From Levilactobacillus koreensis JCM 16448 (GTDB lineage Bacteria > Bacillota > Bacilli > Lactobacillales > Lactobacillaceae), in NCBI RefSeq assembly GCF_001435525.1, contig NZ_AZDP01000064.1, positions 14,210-78,209 of the forward strand: DNA of 64,000 nt, given 5' to 3'. The position numbers were made by a program, and so were the translations under genes. The stretch's first letter is position 1. Every line of letters starts with the position of its first letter. This document shows positions 21,304 through 29,254 of this stretch, piece after piece. The notes under the pieces are model-generated. The model ran no database searches, had not been told where the DNA came from, and saw only the letters and a list, made by a program, of their open reading frames with translations.

Positions 21304-22161
21304 ATGCGTTTACTAGGGAATAAGATCAAACAATACCGTAAGCAAAAGAATTTATCGCAACAGGAGCTCGCCGAGGGAATCTGTACGCAAGCGACTGTGA
21401 GTCTGATGGAGAAGAAAAATAAGGTGCCGAGCATCAAGATTATTTTGCAGATCTGTCGGCGACTGAATGTGTCACTGGGAGATATTTTGTCTGGACTTGG
21501 CAGTAGCATGGATGACCAGTTTGAGGCCATTTCTCAGGCAATTCGGCACGACGATTATCCAACGGCGGGTGAGTTGTTGACCAAGGTCAATATGACCAGC
21601 GTCCAGAATTCATTTGACCGGGAACGATATCACTATTATCGCGGCTTTATTGAATTAAACACGCACAATCGGCCGGATGAAGCTATTTTCCATTTTAATT
21701 TATTATTGCACCGGTCTTACCGGATGCCGTGGGACCTGTATGCTATCGTCGGTAACGTGGGGATGGCCTCGGCTTACGTTGCGCGTAAGGAGTTCGACAA
21801 GGCCCACTATTACTTGAACGAAGCTGCGGGATACTTGGATGATTTCGAGTGGCACGACGAAGCTAACTTTAAACGGTTAGTCTGGGCGCGCTACCAGATT
21901 GCGCTGATGTACTTGGAATTAGACCAACCGCAACTCGTCATTGAAAACGTGGAAGCGGCGTTGACCGCCGTGAAGAAGCAAGCCTCCTTGTACCTGATCG
22001 ATGTCTTGTACGAGGTTCGCGGTCAGGCCGAACAAGCCTTGCTAGCAACCGTGGCTGCTAAACGGAGCTTGACGATTGCGAAAACGTTGGCGTTAGTGAC
22101 GCACAACGTAGCCTTACAGGAACGTTTAACGACGTCTCCACTAGGCGCAGTAGCCGATTGA
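21304..22161 (+). CDS. HTH-XRE transcriptional regulator with TPR-like C-terminal domain (RRNPP/Rgg type)
   Basis: The protein has 285 residues. Residues 1-60 form a Cro/C1-type HTH (LGNKIKQYRKQKNLSQQELAEGICTQATVSLMEKKNKVPSIKIILQICRRLNVSLGDIL). The rest is a helical repeat domain with TPR-like pairs (e.g. NVGMASAYVARKEFDKAHYYLNEAAGYL, ARYQIALMYLELDQPQLVIENVEAAL). Such proteins often bind short peptides. GAGGGAGAG precedes the ATG. The gene is monocistronic and convergent with usp. The target and any cognate peptide are unknown. Confidence 0.82.
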   Translation: MRLLGNKIKQYRKQKNLSQQELAEGICTQATVSLMEKKNKVPSIKIILQICRRLNVSLGDILSGLGSSMDDQFEAISQAIRHDDYPTAGELLTKVNMTSVQNSFDRERYHYYRGFIELNTHNRPDEAIFHFNLLLHRSYRMPWDLYAIVGNVGMASAYVARKEFDKAHYYLNEAAGYLDDFEWHDEANFKRLVWARYQIALMYLELDQPQLVIENVEAALTAVKKQASLYLIDVLYEVRGQAEQALLATVAAKRSLTIAKTLALVTHNVALQERLTTSPLGAVAD

Positions 22162-22177
22162 AGTTGAATAAATAAGG

Positions 22178-22214
22178 AAACCAGCCGAATTAACTTATTT
22201 AGGCTGGTTTTAAT
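22178..22214 (+). terminator. terminator of the HTH regulator gene
   Basis: AAACCAGCC and GGCTGGTTT pair around an AT-rich loop, followed by TAATTT. Confidence 0.8.
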
Positions 22215-22225
22215 TTACAAAATAA

Positions 22226-22260
22226 AAAAACACCGCTACCCGAAATTCGGGAGCGGTGTT
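22226..22260 (-). terminator. terminator of usp
   Basis: Read on the - strand, AACACCGCTCCCGAA and TTCGGGTAGCGGTGTT form a very stable hairpin followed by T7. Confidence 0.88.
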
Positions 22261-22276
22261 GCTGTTTCAAGCTAAC

Positions 22277-22756
22277 TTAGCCTTCTGGTTTGGTAACCTT
22301 GGCTGGTTGGTTGTTCAGATCAGTCCGAACAACGATAACGTCGCAGACAGCAGTCCGGGTCACGTATTCAGTTACAGAACCGATAAGGAGCCGTTCAACG
22401 GCATTCAGTCCAGTAGCACCGATCATAATCAGGTCGGTATCGTTATCCCGGGGAACGTCGCGAGCAATAATGGTCTTTGGCGCCCCGTATTCAATCGCGT
22501 AGTCAATGCTTTGCAGGCCATCAGCCTTTGCATCGGCAACGTACTTGTCGAGTGTCTTCTTTGCCGTTTCCGTGACTTGTTCAACCATGCTGGTATCGAA
22601 GCTGGAAATGTTTTGGAAAGCCCGCGTATCAACAACGTGAACGAGATGTAAATCAGCATCGTTACGTTTAGCCACAGCGACCGCCTTCTTAAAAGCTAAT
22701 TCGGCTTCGTAGGACCCGTCAACTGGAACTAAAATGTGCTTGTATTGTTGTAACAT
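22277..22756 (-). CDS. universal stress protein UspA family
   Basis: The 159-residue cytoplasmic protein has the Usp fold: N-terminal YKHILVPVDGSYEAELAFKKAV and the C-terminal nucleotide-binding motif MIGATGLNAVERLLIGSVTEYVTRTAVCDVIVVR, which resembles the G-2x-G-9x-G-S ATP-binding type. The ATG at 22756 has AGAGGTG about 6 bases upstream; a GTG three codons earlier overlaps that site. It is a single-gene unit. Confidence 0.92.
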   Translation of the reverse strand: MLQQYKHILVPVDGSYEAELAFKKAVAVAKRNDADLHLVHVVDTRAFQNISSFDTSMVEQVTETAKKTLDKYVADAKADGLQSIDYAIEYGAPKTIIARDVPRDNDTDLIMIGATGLNAVERLLIGSVTEYVTRTAVCDVIVVRTDLNNQPAKVTKPEG

Positions 22757-22852
22757 ATTGTTCACCTCTCATTACTTTATACTCTTATCATACGTTATTT
22801 ACCGCCAAATAAAAAGCAAAATGGCAAAAAAGGTGACGAAAGTTGTAACCGG

Positions 22853-23140
22853 TTACCCCTTAGGAAACCAGTGCAACAAGATGAGCTGGATGGCCATGAT
22901 AGCGATGACCCCAACCAATAAAACGGCCGCTAGAAAAATCGTATTGTTCATGATGGTTGCAGCGGCCGAGAACCCACCGATGATCATCATGATGATTCCA
23001 CCAATTGATAGGACACGTTGTAATTCACGACTTTCTTCGGGATGAAAAACTAGAAATGGCCGTTGGCGGTGACTAAAAAAGTACCAGCCAAGCCCAAAGG
23101 AAATCAGGGTGTAGCAAATCATTAGAATCGTTATAGCCAA
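22853..23140 (-). CDS. hypothetical small membrane protein
   Basis: The 95-residue protein has three hydrophobic segments (about 2-20, 44-62 and 66-90) around a charged cytoplasmic loop (HRQRPFLVFHPEESRELQR). I do not recognise the family. The start is TTG at 23140, preceded by AGGAGGAG. It lies upstream of usp on the same strand, separated by about 97 bases. Confidence 0.6.
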   Translation of the reverse strand: MAITILMICYTLISFGLGWYFFSHRQRPFLVFHPEESRELQRVLSIGGIIMMIIGGFSAAATIMNNTIFLAAVLLVGVIAIMAIQLILLHWFPKG

Positions 23141-23830
23141 GAGAGGACTCCTCCTTAAATTATCTATTGCCTAGTATACCCGAGTCCAGGCGTAAAAGCA
23201 GTAGGGGAGTGAAATTAGTGGTGGGGAACCAATTTCTTCTTAGGTCAGGAATTACGGCTTGGGTCAGAAAGTGTAACGGGATAGTTAAGCTTATTAGAGC
23301 AAACTTCAATAGGCCAACCGTACCCGAGGTGTCTGTTAAGTAGAGCTGAAGTTTATCCTATGCGACCAGTATTGCATAGGAATTGCCGACTAAATTAGTT
23401 ATAACGCGGCTGAAAAGTTAAAGGTTCTTGGATTCTCAACCAGTATAATTGCAGATATCAATCAGAGCCGGAGGAATCCCTGTCAGCCGGAGCGCGGTCA
23501 TATTTAGCAAATCCATGGTTTTAAGAGACACCCAGGAAAGATTAATGGGCAAAAGAAAAAGGCCATTCAATGGAATGGCCTTCAAAGCACGAGGCTTTGG
23601 TTGATCTAAGTGGTGCCGTTAATTGTCCAGTCATGTTGACCCGCGATGACAATGCAGGGGGGAGCGTCTGATAAAGTTTTTGACTTCCAAGTGAAAAGGC
23701 ATGTCAGCTACGATATCGTTAGGCGTTCCCGTTTAAGAATTACTTGTTCGGCAACTTGTAGTGAGACAACGCGTACACCTTAGAACCACTTGTATATTAT
23801 CATATAAATAATAAAAATACAATTTTTCCA
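23141..23830. other. long gene-less region between a membrane protein gene and rarA
   Basis: About 690 bases contain no credible gene on either strand. The region holds the family A remnant at 23459-23499 and a short perfect hairpin at about 23562-23582 (AAGGCCATTC/GAATGGCCTT). It looks like decayed intergenic DNA. Confidence 0.5.
23459..23499 (+). repeat. family A remnant A5 (internal deletion)
   Basis: The left end CAATCAGAGCCGGAGGA is joined directly to the right end ATCCCTGTCAGCCGGAG and CGCGG, leaving 41 bases. Everything between the closing-stem arms, including the three hairpins, is gone. Confidence 0.75.
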
Positions 23831-25105
23831 TTACCGGTTGGCTTGGCGGAGGCGGCGGTATTGTTCCGCCAATTGAGTTTCGAAGCGCCCGTTGGTTTTC
23901 GGCTGGTAGTATTCGGCACGTTTGAGGTCGTCGGGAAGGTATTGTTGTTTGACCCAATCACCCGGGAAATCGTGCGGATACTGGTAGTCGTTGCCGTGAC
24001 CGAGCTTCTTGGCACCGCTATAGTGGGCGTCCTTTAACCGGTCGGGGACGGCGCCGTTGTGACCATTCATGACATCGGCCAATGCGGCATCCATTGCCAG
24101 AATGCCAGAGTTGGATTTTGGCGACAGACACAGTTCGATGACGGCGTCGGCCAACGGAATGCGCCCCTCGGGTAACCCGAGTTGTTGGGCTGCCTGAACG
24201 GCTTGAACCGTTCGGCCAGCAGCTGGTAAATTGGCCATGCCAATATCCTCATAGGCGATGACCATCAGGCGCCGACAAATCGACGGCAGGTCACCGGCCG
24301 CAACCAGCTGGGCCAGGTAATGGAGGGCAGCATCGGTATCGCTCCCCCGAATCGACTTTTGAAAGGCGGAGATTACGTCGTAGTGTGCGTCGCCGTCCTT
24401 GTCACCCATTAACGCCTTGCGTTGGAAGCAGGCTTCGGCTACCTCAAGGGTGACGTGAATTTCACCATCTTTGGCGGGCGGCGTGGACTGTGCGGCCAAT
24501 TCGAGACCGTTCAGGGCACTCCGGAGATCGCCGTTGGTGGCACCGGCCATGAAGCCCAGGGCATCGTCGTCGACGGTTAGCTTCAGTTTGCCGAGGCCCC
24601 GTTCTTCATCCGTCATGGCGCGTTTCAGGGCAGTCTTGATATCGTCCAAAGAGAGCGGGTGGACCTCAAAGATCTGGGTCCGACTCCGAATGGCCGGGTT
24701 GATGTTGATATAAGGATTTTCGGTCGTCGCGCCGATCAAGACGATACGGCCACTCTCTAAGTGGGGCAACAAAAAGTCTTGTTTGGTCTTGTCTAACCGA
24801 TGGATTTCATCGAGCAATAGAATGACGGTGCCACTCATCTTGGCTTCTTCGGCGACGACTTGCAGGTCCTTTTTGGTGTCGGTCGCGGCGTTTAGTTTGC
24901 GAAAAGCATACTTGGTCGAGCCGGCAATGGCACTGGCGATACTGGTTTTACCGGTGCCCGGCGGCCCGTAAAGAATCATGGATGAAAGTAATTTGGCGGC
25001 GACCATGCGGGCAATAATTTTCCCGGGGCCGACGAGGTCTTGTTGACCAACGACTTCCTCCAGGCGGCGAGGCCGCATGCGGTAGGCTAACGGATGTTGT
25101 GCCAA
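23831..25105 (-). CDS. rarA: replication-associated recombination protein A (RarA/MgsA AAA ATPase)
   Basis: This clamp-loader-like AAA+ ATPase acts at stalled replication forks. Its 424 residues contain Walker A GPPGTGKTS at 47-55, Walker B LLLDEIHR at 96-103, sensor GATTENPY, and the C-terminal MgsA tetramerisation part with VIAYEDIGMANLPAAGRTVQAVQAAQQLG. The ATG at 25105 follows AGAAAGGAGTCC. It is downstream of yueI in one two-gene unit. Confidence 0.95.
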   Translation of the reverse strand: MAQHPLAYRMRPRRLEEVVGQQDLVGPGKIIARMVAAKLLSSMILYGPPGTGKTSIASAIAGSTKYAFRKLNAATDTKKDLQVVAEEAKMSGTVILLLDEIHRLDKTKQDFLLPHLESGRIVLIGATTENPYININPAIRSRTQIFEVHPLSLDDIKTALKRAMTDEERGLGKLKLTVDDDALGFMAGATNGDLRSALNGLELAAQSTPPAKDGEIHVTLEVAEACFQRKALMGDKDGDAHYDVISAFQKSIRGSDTDAALHYLAQLVAAGDLPSICRRLMVIAYEDIGMANLPAAGRTVQAVQAAQQLGLPEGRIPLADAVIELCLSPKSNSGILAMDAALADVMNGHNGAVPDRLKDAHYSGAKKLGHGNDYQYPHDFPGDWVKQQYLPDDLKRAEYYQPKTNGRFETQLAEQYRRLRQANR

Positions 25106-25122
25106 GGAATGGGACTCCTTTC

Positions 25123-25578
25123 TTAGTGCCCCAGCAGCTTGTCGAGCCAGCCCTTCTTAGTGGGGCGTTCAGGTTCTGCTGGTGATTTCGGTGGGTACTT
25201 TTTACTTAGGGCAATGGGACTCTGGTCGATAGCGTGGTCACTGGCCACGACTAGACCGAGGTCACTGTCGTTGACGCCATAGATGGTGTCTTGACGAATC
25301 GTAAATTTTAGATTGTGTTGGCTCGCCAACTTGAGGTACGGGGCGAGGTCGGCCTGGTCAACGTGGCCATTTAGGATGACCTGATAGTCCGGATGCGCGC
25401 TGATCTCCGTGATAAATGAATCCAGGTTGTCGCGGTCCGTGACTTCGGCAATGGTCATTGCCAGGGAGACCCGCTCGCGAAACGTCCCCAAGTAGTGGCG
25501 TTGTTCATCGGGATTGATCTGCGGCGTACCGTAGACGGAATTTTGTAAATGTTGTTCCATTTGACTCTTCTCTGCCAT
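25123..25578 (-). CDS. yueI: YueI family protein (DUF1694)
   Basis: The 151-residue cytoplasmic protein has the family core RHYLGTFRERVSLAMTIAEV and the C-terminal DSDLGLVVASDHAIDQ. Its function is not established. I start at the ATG 25578 (MAEKSQMEQHL), which has AAAGAGGGA upstream; the ATG at 25596 precedes that site. rarA begins 17 bases downstream. Confidence 0.85.
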   Translation of the reverse strand: MAEKSQMEQHLQNSVYGTPQINPDEQRHYLGTFRERVSLAMTIAEVTDRDNLDSFITEISAHPDYQVILNGHVDQADLAPYLKLASQHNLKFTIRQDTIYGVNDSDLGLVVASDHAIDQSPIALSKKYPPKSPAEPERPTKKGWLDKLLGH

Positions 25579-25652
25579 GGGATTCCCTCTTTTCAAGTTA
25601 GTTTCACTAGTATAACATGGAATTGAACAGACGTTTAGGAAGGGGGCTTTGG

Positions 25653-26252
25653 ATGTATCAGGATCAAGATTTTCGCGTGTGGGATGATCAGACGTTGCCG
25701 GGACGATTGGGAAAAATTCGAGCGCAAATTGACCCTAAATTTCAGCAGACAGTCACGGAACTCGTACCGGTTTTCGCGGAGTTGGCTGTGCCAATTTATG
25801 ATCACATCTCGCTTCATCGGCGACGGTCGAAAAATCCACCGCCAGATACCTGGGTGGCGTTTAGCACGTCCAAACGGGGGTACAAAATGTTACCGCACAT
25901 CGAAGTGGGGTTCTGGGACGACCGGTTCTTTATTTGGTTAGCCGTCTTACAAGAAGCCAAGGACCGTCAAGCCTTGCTGAGTCGCTTGAAGGAAGATACG
26001 GTCATGCAGTTACCGGCGGGTTTTGCGTGCGGTGGTGACCACACGGATAAGGACTGCGGGGTGCCGTTGATCCGTGAAAACTATCAGGCGTTGATGGCCA
26101 CGCAACCGAACCGGCATGCCGAATGGCAGGTTGGTCGCAACTTCATGCGGGGGAGTGACTTCTTCGCGGTGTCGGCGGCCGAGCAGACGCAGATCATTCA
26201 AGCGACGGTGCGAGCCCTGTTGCCACTGTATGATCAGCTGATTCGTATTTAA
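25653..26252 (+). CDS. DUF1054 (YktB-like) family protein
   Basis: The 199-residue protein starts at ATG 25653 after AGGAAGGGGG. It carries the DUF1054 pattern: F.VWDD.TL.GRL..IR..IDPKF, HRRRSKNPPPDTWVAFS..KRGYKMLPHIEVGFWDDR, and GVPLIRENYQALMA. The family is widespread in Firmicutes and its function is unknown. It is transcribed divergently from yueI and closed by its own terminator. Confidence 0.85.
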   Translation: MYQDQDFRVWDDQTLPGRLGKIRAQIDPKFQQTVTELVPVFAELAVPIYDHISLHRRRSKNPPPDTWVAFSTSKRGYKMLPHIEVGFWDDRFFIWLAVLQEAKDRQALLSRLKEDTVMQLPAGFACGGDHTDKDCGVPLIRENYQALMATQPNRHAEWQVGRNFMRGSDFFAVSAAEQTQIIQATVRALLPLYDQLIRI

Positions 26253-26263
26253 GTTTGATTGGG

Positions 26264-26296
26264 AAATCTGGGAGTTAGTTTCCAGATTTTTCTGTG
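26264..26296 (+). terminator. terminator after the DUF1054 gene
   Basis: AAATCTGG and CCAGATTT form the stem, followed by TTCTG. Confidence 0.75.
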
Positions 26297-26370
26297 TTCC
26301 GGTGGTTGATTGCAATCGTCGGGACGCATGTGTAGGCTGAAATAGAACTGGGGTCGAAGGGGGATTTTTA

Positions 26371-27417
26371 GTGATTGAGATACTGAAACGATGGTGGCAA
26401 AATCCACTGACAACGTATTATTTGGCGTTGGTGCTACTGATCATCATTGCGTGGGAGGTCCGCGACTTCTTGTCGTTGACACTCTTCACGATTATTTTTA
26501 TTTACTTAGGGAATGCGGCTACCATGGGCATCGAGCGTCACGTCCATCTGCATCATCTGTGGTCAACGTTACTGGTCTATATCTTATTTCTAGGGATTTT
26601 GGTAGCGGCGTTTGGCCAGATCATTCCGCCACTCGTATCGGAGGCATCTAGTCTGCCCCAGGCGTTGGACACGTTGATCAAGACCTATCCGCAGCTGGAG
26701 ACGTCGGTGACCAAGCTGGTGAAGAATCTGTCGCAAAATGCGTCGGTCATCAGCAATGGGAAGATGCTCTTTACTAGCGGCATTGGTAAGCTCTCGCGTC
26801 TCAGTTCGGGAGTAGAGACCATCGTCTTGGCTTTCTTCTTCAGTTTCATTTTTAACCTGACGAAGAATCAGCTAAAGACGTTTGCCCATGCCTTTACCCG
26901 CAGTCGGTTTGCCGGTCTGTTCGTACCGATGGGAGAATTGATTTTGAAATTTGTCCACATCTTCGGTACGGTCATTGAGACGCAGCTAGTGATTTGTACG
27001 ATCAATACACTACTGATGGTTCTAGGCCTGTGGGCAATTGGCATGCCTAGCTTACTGATTTTAGGAATCTTGGTCTTCTTCCTAGGCCTGATTCCGGTGG
27101 CTGGGGTCTTGATTTCGCTGATTCCATTGACCGCGGTGGCCTTTATCACGGGCGGCCTGATTCGAGTCTTAGCGGTGTTGGTGCTGGTCATCTTGATTCA
27201 CATGTTCGAGTCGTACTTCTTACATCCTCGATTAATGGCCAACGCCACGAACCTGCCGATCTTCGTCACCTTTATTACCCTGATTATCAGCGAGCGCATC
27301 TTTGGTGCCTGGGGACTACTGGTAGGGGTGCCATTGGTGGCATTCTTCCTGGATGTCTTTGACGTGCAGCTGAAGCCAAAACGGATTACGTCGGAGGAAC
27401 TGGCGGATAAGAAATAA
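26371..27417 (+). CDS. AI-2E family transporter (PerM/YhhT, UPF0118)
   Basis: The 348-residue polytopic protein has N-terminal helices, a soluble central stretch (about 88-150) and a C-terminal helix bundle. The motifs GLIPVAGVLISLIPLTAVAFITGG and ESYFLHPRLMANATNLPIFVTFITLIISERIFGAWGLLVGVPLVAF are typical of the family, which includes exporters of AI-2 and Na+/H+ antiporters; the substrate cannot be told from sequence. The GTG start follows GAAGGGGG. It is monocistronic. Confidence 0.88.
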   Translation: MIEILKRWWQNPLTTYYLALVLLIIIAWEVRDFLSLTLFTIIFIYLGNAATMGIERHVHLHHLWSTLLVYILFLGILVAAFGQIIPPLVSEASSLPQALDTLIKTYPQLETSVTKLVKNLSQNASVISNGKMLFTSGIGKLSRLSSGVETIVLAFFFSFIFNLTKNQLKTFAHAFTRSRFAGLFVPMGELILKFVHIFGTVIETQLVICTINTLLMVLGLWAIGMPSLLILGILVFFLGLIPVAGVLISLIPLTAVAFITGGLIRVLAVLVLVILIHMFESYFLHPRLMANATNLPIFVTFITLIISERIFGAWGLLVGVPLVAFFLDVFDVQLKPKRITSEELADKK

Positions 27418-27432
27418 AAGGTGTATCAAAAT

Positions 27433-27476
27433 AAGCTTAGCACCCCAAGTGAGTAGGGGATGCTAAGCTTTTCTGG
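27433..27476 (+). terminator. terminator after the PerM-family gene
   Basis: AAGCTTAGCACCCC and GGGGATGCTAAGCTT form a near-perfect stem followed by TTCT. It faces the convergent small membrane gene. Confidence 0.85.
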
Positions 27477-27482
27477 TTGAAG

Positions 27483-27683
27483 CTAGTGAATGAGTAACTT
27501 GGCAATAATAAAAATAATCAGTAAGCCGGCGTAGTAAAGCAACGTTTTATTGGTCACTTTAGGCGTCTTGCTGTGGCGGTCACGGAGCCAGAGGACAAAA
27601 ACGACGAGTAGGGCAATCACGGCTAGACCAAGTAGAATATTCAAGATGGATGACACACTCATAACAACGTTTAGGATAGGCAT
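27483..27683 (-). CDS. hypothetical small membrane protein (66 aa)
   Basis: The ATG at 27683 has GGAGG 8 bases upstream; a longer frame exists but lacks a site. Two hydrophobic segments (about 12-31 and 47-65) flank a basic loop RDRHSKTPKVTNK. I do not recognise the family. It follows rpsD on the - strand but is separated from it by a terminator. Confidence 0.6.
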   Translation of the reverse strand: MPILNVVMSVSSILNILLGLAVIALLVVFVLWLRDRHSKTPKVTNKTLLYYAGLLIIFIIAKLLIH

Positions 27684-27742
27684 AATGGCGCCTCCAGTAT
27701 GTATTTCTGCCAACAGGCGAACTGCTGGCAGATAATGATATG

Positions 27743-27772
27743 AAAAAAGCCCTGCCAAACGGCAAGACTTCG
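27743..27772 (-). terminator. terminator of rpsD
   Basis: On the - strand GTCTTGCC and GGCAGGGC pair, followed by T6. Confidence 0.85.
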
Positions 27773-27796
27773 TTCAAACCAATTAAGAAGTTGATC

Positions 27797-28402
27797 TTAA
27801 CGGTTGTAGTATTCAACGATAAGAGAATCGTCGAGTTCTGCATCTAATTCTTCACGTTGTGGTAAGCGGGTAAGGGAACCTTCCAGCTTGTCAGCGTCGA
27901 ATTGGACGTATTGTGGACGACCAACAACGGCTTCAACAGCGCCCTTGATGATAGCCATGTCCTTGGACTTTTCACGAACTGAGACAACTTGGCCAACTTC
28001 GACTTCGTATGAAGGGATGTCAACACGCTTGCCATCAACAGTGATGTGACCATGGTTAACCAATTGACGAGCTTGACGACGAGTCGTTGCCAAGCCTAAA
28101 CGGTAAACCACGTTGTCCAGACGACGTTCGAGTAAGATCATGAAGTTAGTACCATGGGTACCTTCCTTGATCTTGCCGGCACGCTTGAACAAGTTGTAGA
28201 ATTGACGTTCAGTCATGCCGTAAGTGAACCGGAGCTTTTGCTTTTCACGCAATTGCGTACCGTATTCAGAAAGTTTCTTTTGACGACCTTGACCATGATC
28301 ACCAGGTGCGTAAGGACGACGGTTTAATTCTTTACCAGTGCCGGAAAGGGATACCCCTAAACGACGGGAAATACGCCAGCTTGGGCCAGTGTAACGAGAC
28401 AT
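27797..28402 (-). CDS. rpsD: 30S ribosomal protein S4
   Basis: This 201-residue primary 16S rRNA-binding protein nucleates the 30S body. It begins [26 protein letters not shown] and has the S4 RNA-binding domain [42 protein letters not shown]. The ATG at 28402 follows TTGGAGGA; upstream in-frame codons belong to the leader. It is transcribed alone from a strong promoter, as in Bacillus, where S4 represses its own synthesis. Confidence 0.98.
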   Translation of the reverse strand: MSRYTGPSWRISRRLGVSLSGTGKELNRRPYAPGDHGQGRQKKLSEYGTQLREKQKLRFTYGMTERQFYNLFKRAGKIKEGTHGTNFMILLERRLDNVVYRLGLATTRRQARQLVNHGHITVDGKRVDIPSYEVEVGQVVSVREKSKDMAIIKGAVEAVVGRPQYVQFDADKLEGSLTRLPQREELDAELDDSLIVEYYNR

Positions 28403-28578
28403 AGATAGTTCCTCCAATAAAATATTATTTGGAGTAAAATAAGCTGTATATAAGTTTAGTATTCGTGCAGATTGCTTTGCAGGTTTCACCGTATGCAGCC
28501 GCAGGTTACTTCCTGAACCAATTGAACGGCAACAATCTGTTGACGAGCTTACCACTTATCGCTGCATTATTTTACACA
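28403..28578 (-). promoter_or_regulatory. rpsD 5' leader, candidate S4 autoregulatory RNA
   Basis: About 175 transcribed bases precede rpsD. The leader can fold around GCCGTTCAATTGGTTCAGG and GTAACCTGCGGCTGCATACGG. In Bacillaceae and relatives S4 binds such a pseudoknot leader (established knowledge). The fold was not computed, so the assignment rests on position and length. Confidence 0.5.
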
Positions 28579-28584
28579 AGCACC

Positions 28585-28614
28585 AGTATAACCAGAACCG
28601 CTAGTCTTTGTCAA
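28585..28614 (-). promoter_or_regulatory. strong rpsD promoter
   Basis: On the - strand it reads TTGACA, an 18-base spacer, then TATACT. The -35 box lies inside the end of the upstream reductase gene. Confidence 0.8.
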
Positions 28615-29068
28615 TGTGTTTTAACAAAACGCGGGCGAATTCTTCCAAAACGGCTTGGTCATCCGCCGAGAAACGATCCTTACTAGGGGAATCGATGTCC
28701 ATAACCCCGATCTTGCCAGTCGCTGTGGTCAGAGGGACGACGACCTCCGCGTTACTGGCGGAGTCGCACGCAATGTGGCCAGCGAATTGATGAACATCGG
28801 CGACGCGTTGGGTCTCTTGTGTGGCTAGGGCCGTTCCGCAGACACCACGGTTATTTTCAATGTGCATGCAGGCCACGTTGCCTTGGAAGGGTCCTAAGAT
28901 CAAGTCATCGGTTTCCGGTTGGTACAAATAAAAACCGGCCCAGTTGACATCGTCTAGGGTTTGCTTCAACAGTGCTGAGGCATTTGACAAGTTAGCAATG
29001 ACGTTGGTTTCTCCGTGTAAGAGCGCGTCAAGTTGTTCAGTGATTAAAGGATTAATTGAATCACTCAT
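28601..29068 (-). CDS. GAF-domain free methionine-(R)-sulfoxide reductase
   Basis: The 155-residue GAF protein of the fRMsr (MsrC/YtsP) type reduces free Met-R-sulfoxide. The three diagnostic cysteines are present: C67 in QGNVACMHI, C77 in NRGVCGTAL and C101 in GHIACDSASNAEVVVPL. The ATG at 29068 has AGGAGGTC upstream. It has no obvious terminator, so some readthrough into rpsD is likely. Confidence 0.92.
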   Translation of the reverse strand: MSDSINPLITEQLDALLHGETNVIANLSNASALLKQTLDDVNWAGFYLYQPETDDLILGPFQGNVACMHIENNRGVCGTALATQETQRVADVHQFAGHIACDSASNAEVVVPLTTATGKIGVMDIDSPSKDRFSADDQAVLEEFARVLLKHIDKD

Positions 29069-29254
29069 TTAAAAAGACCTCCTGTAGATGATTTCAGTAA
29101 TTGAATATAGGAAAAAAGGTTAAGGTAATCATGAAAACCTAGTGAAGCGTAAGCGTGACTTATGCTATAATCGAAATTAGATTAAATTGTAAAATGAACC
29201 GAGTTATTTTGCAACTCGTTAAACGTTTAAAAGCGGATGAAGGATGGGGTCAAA

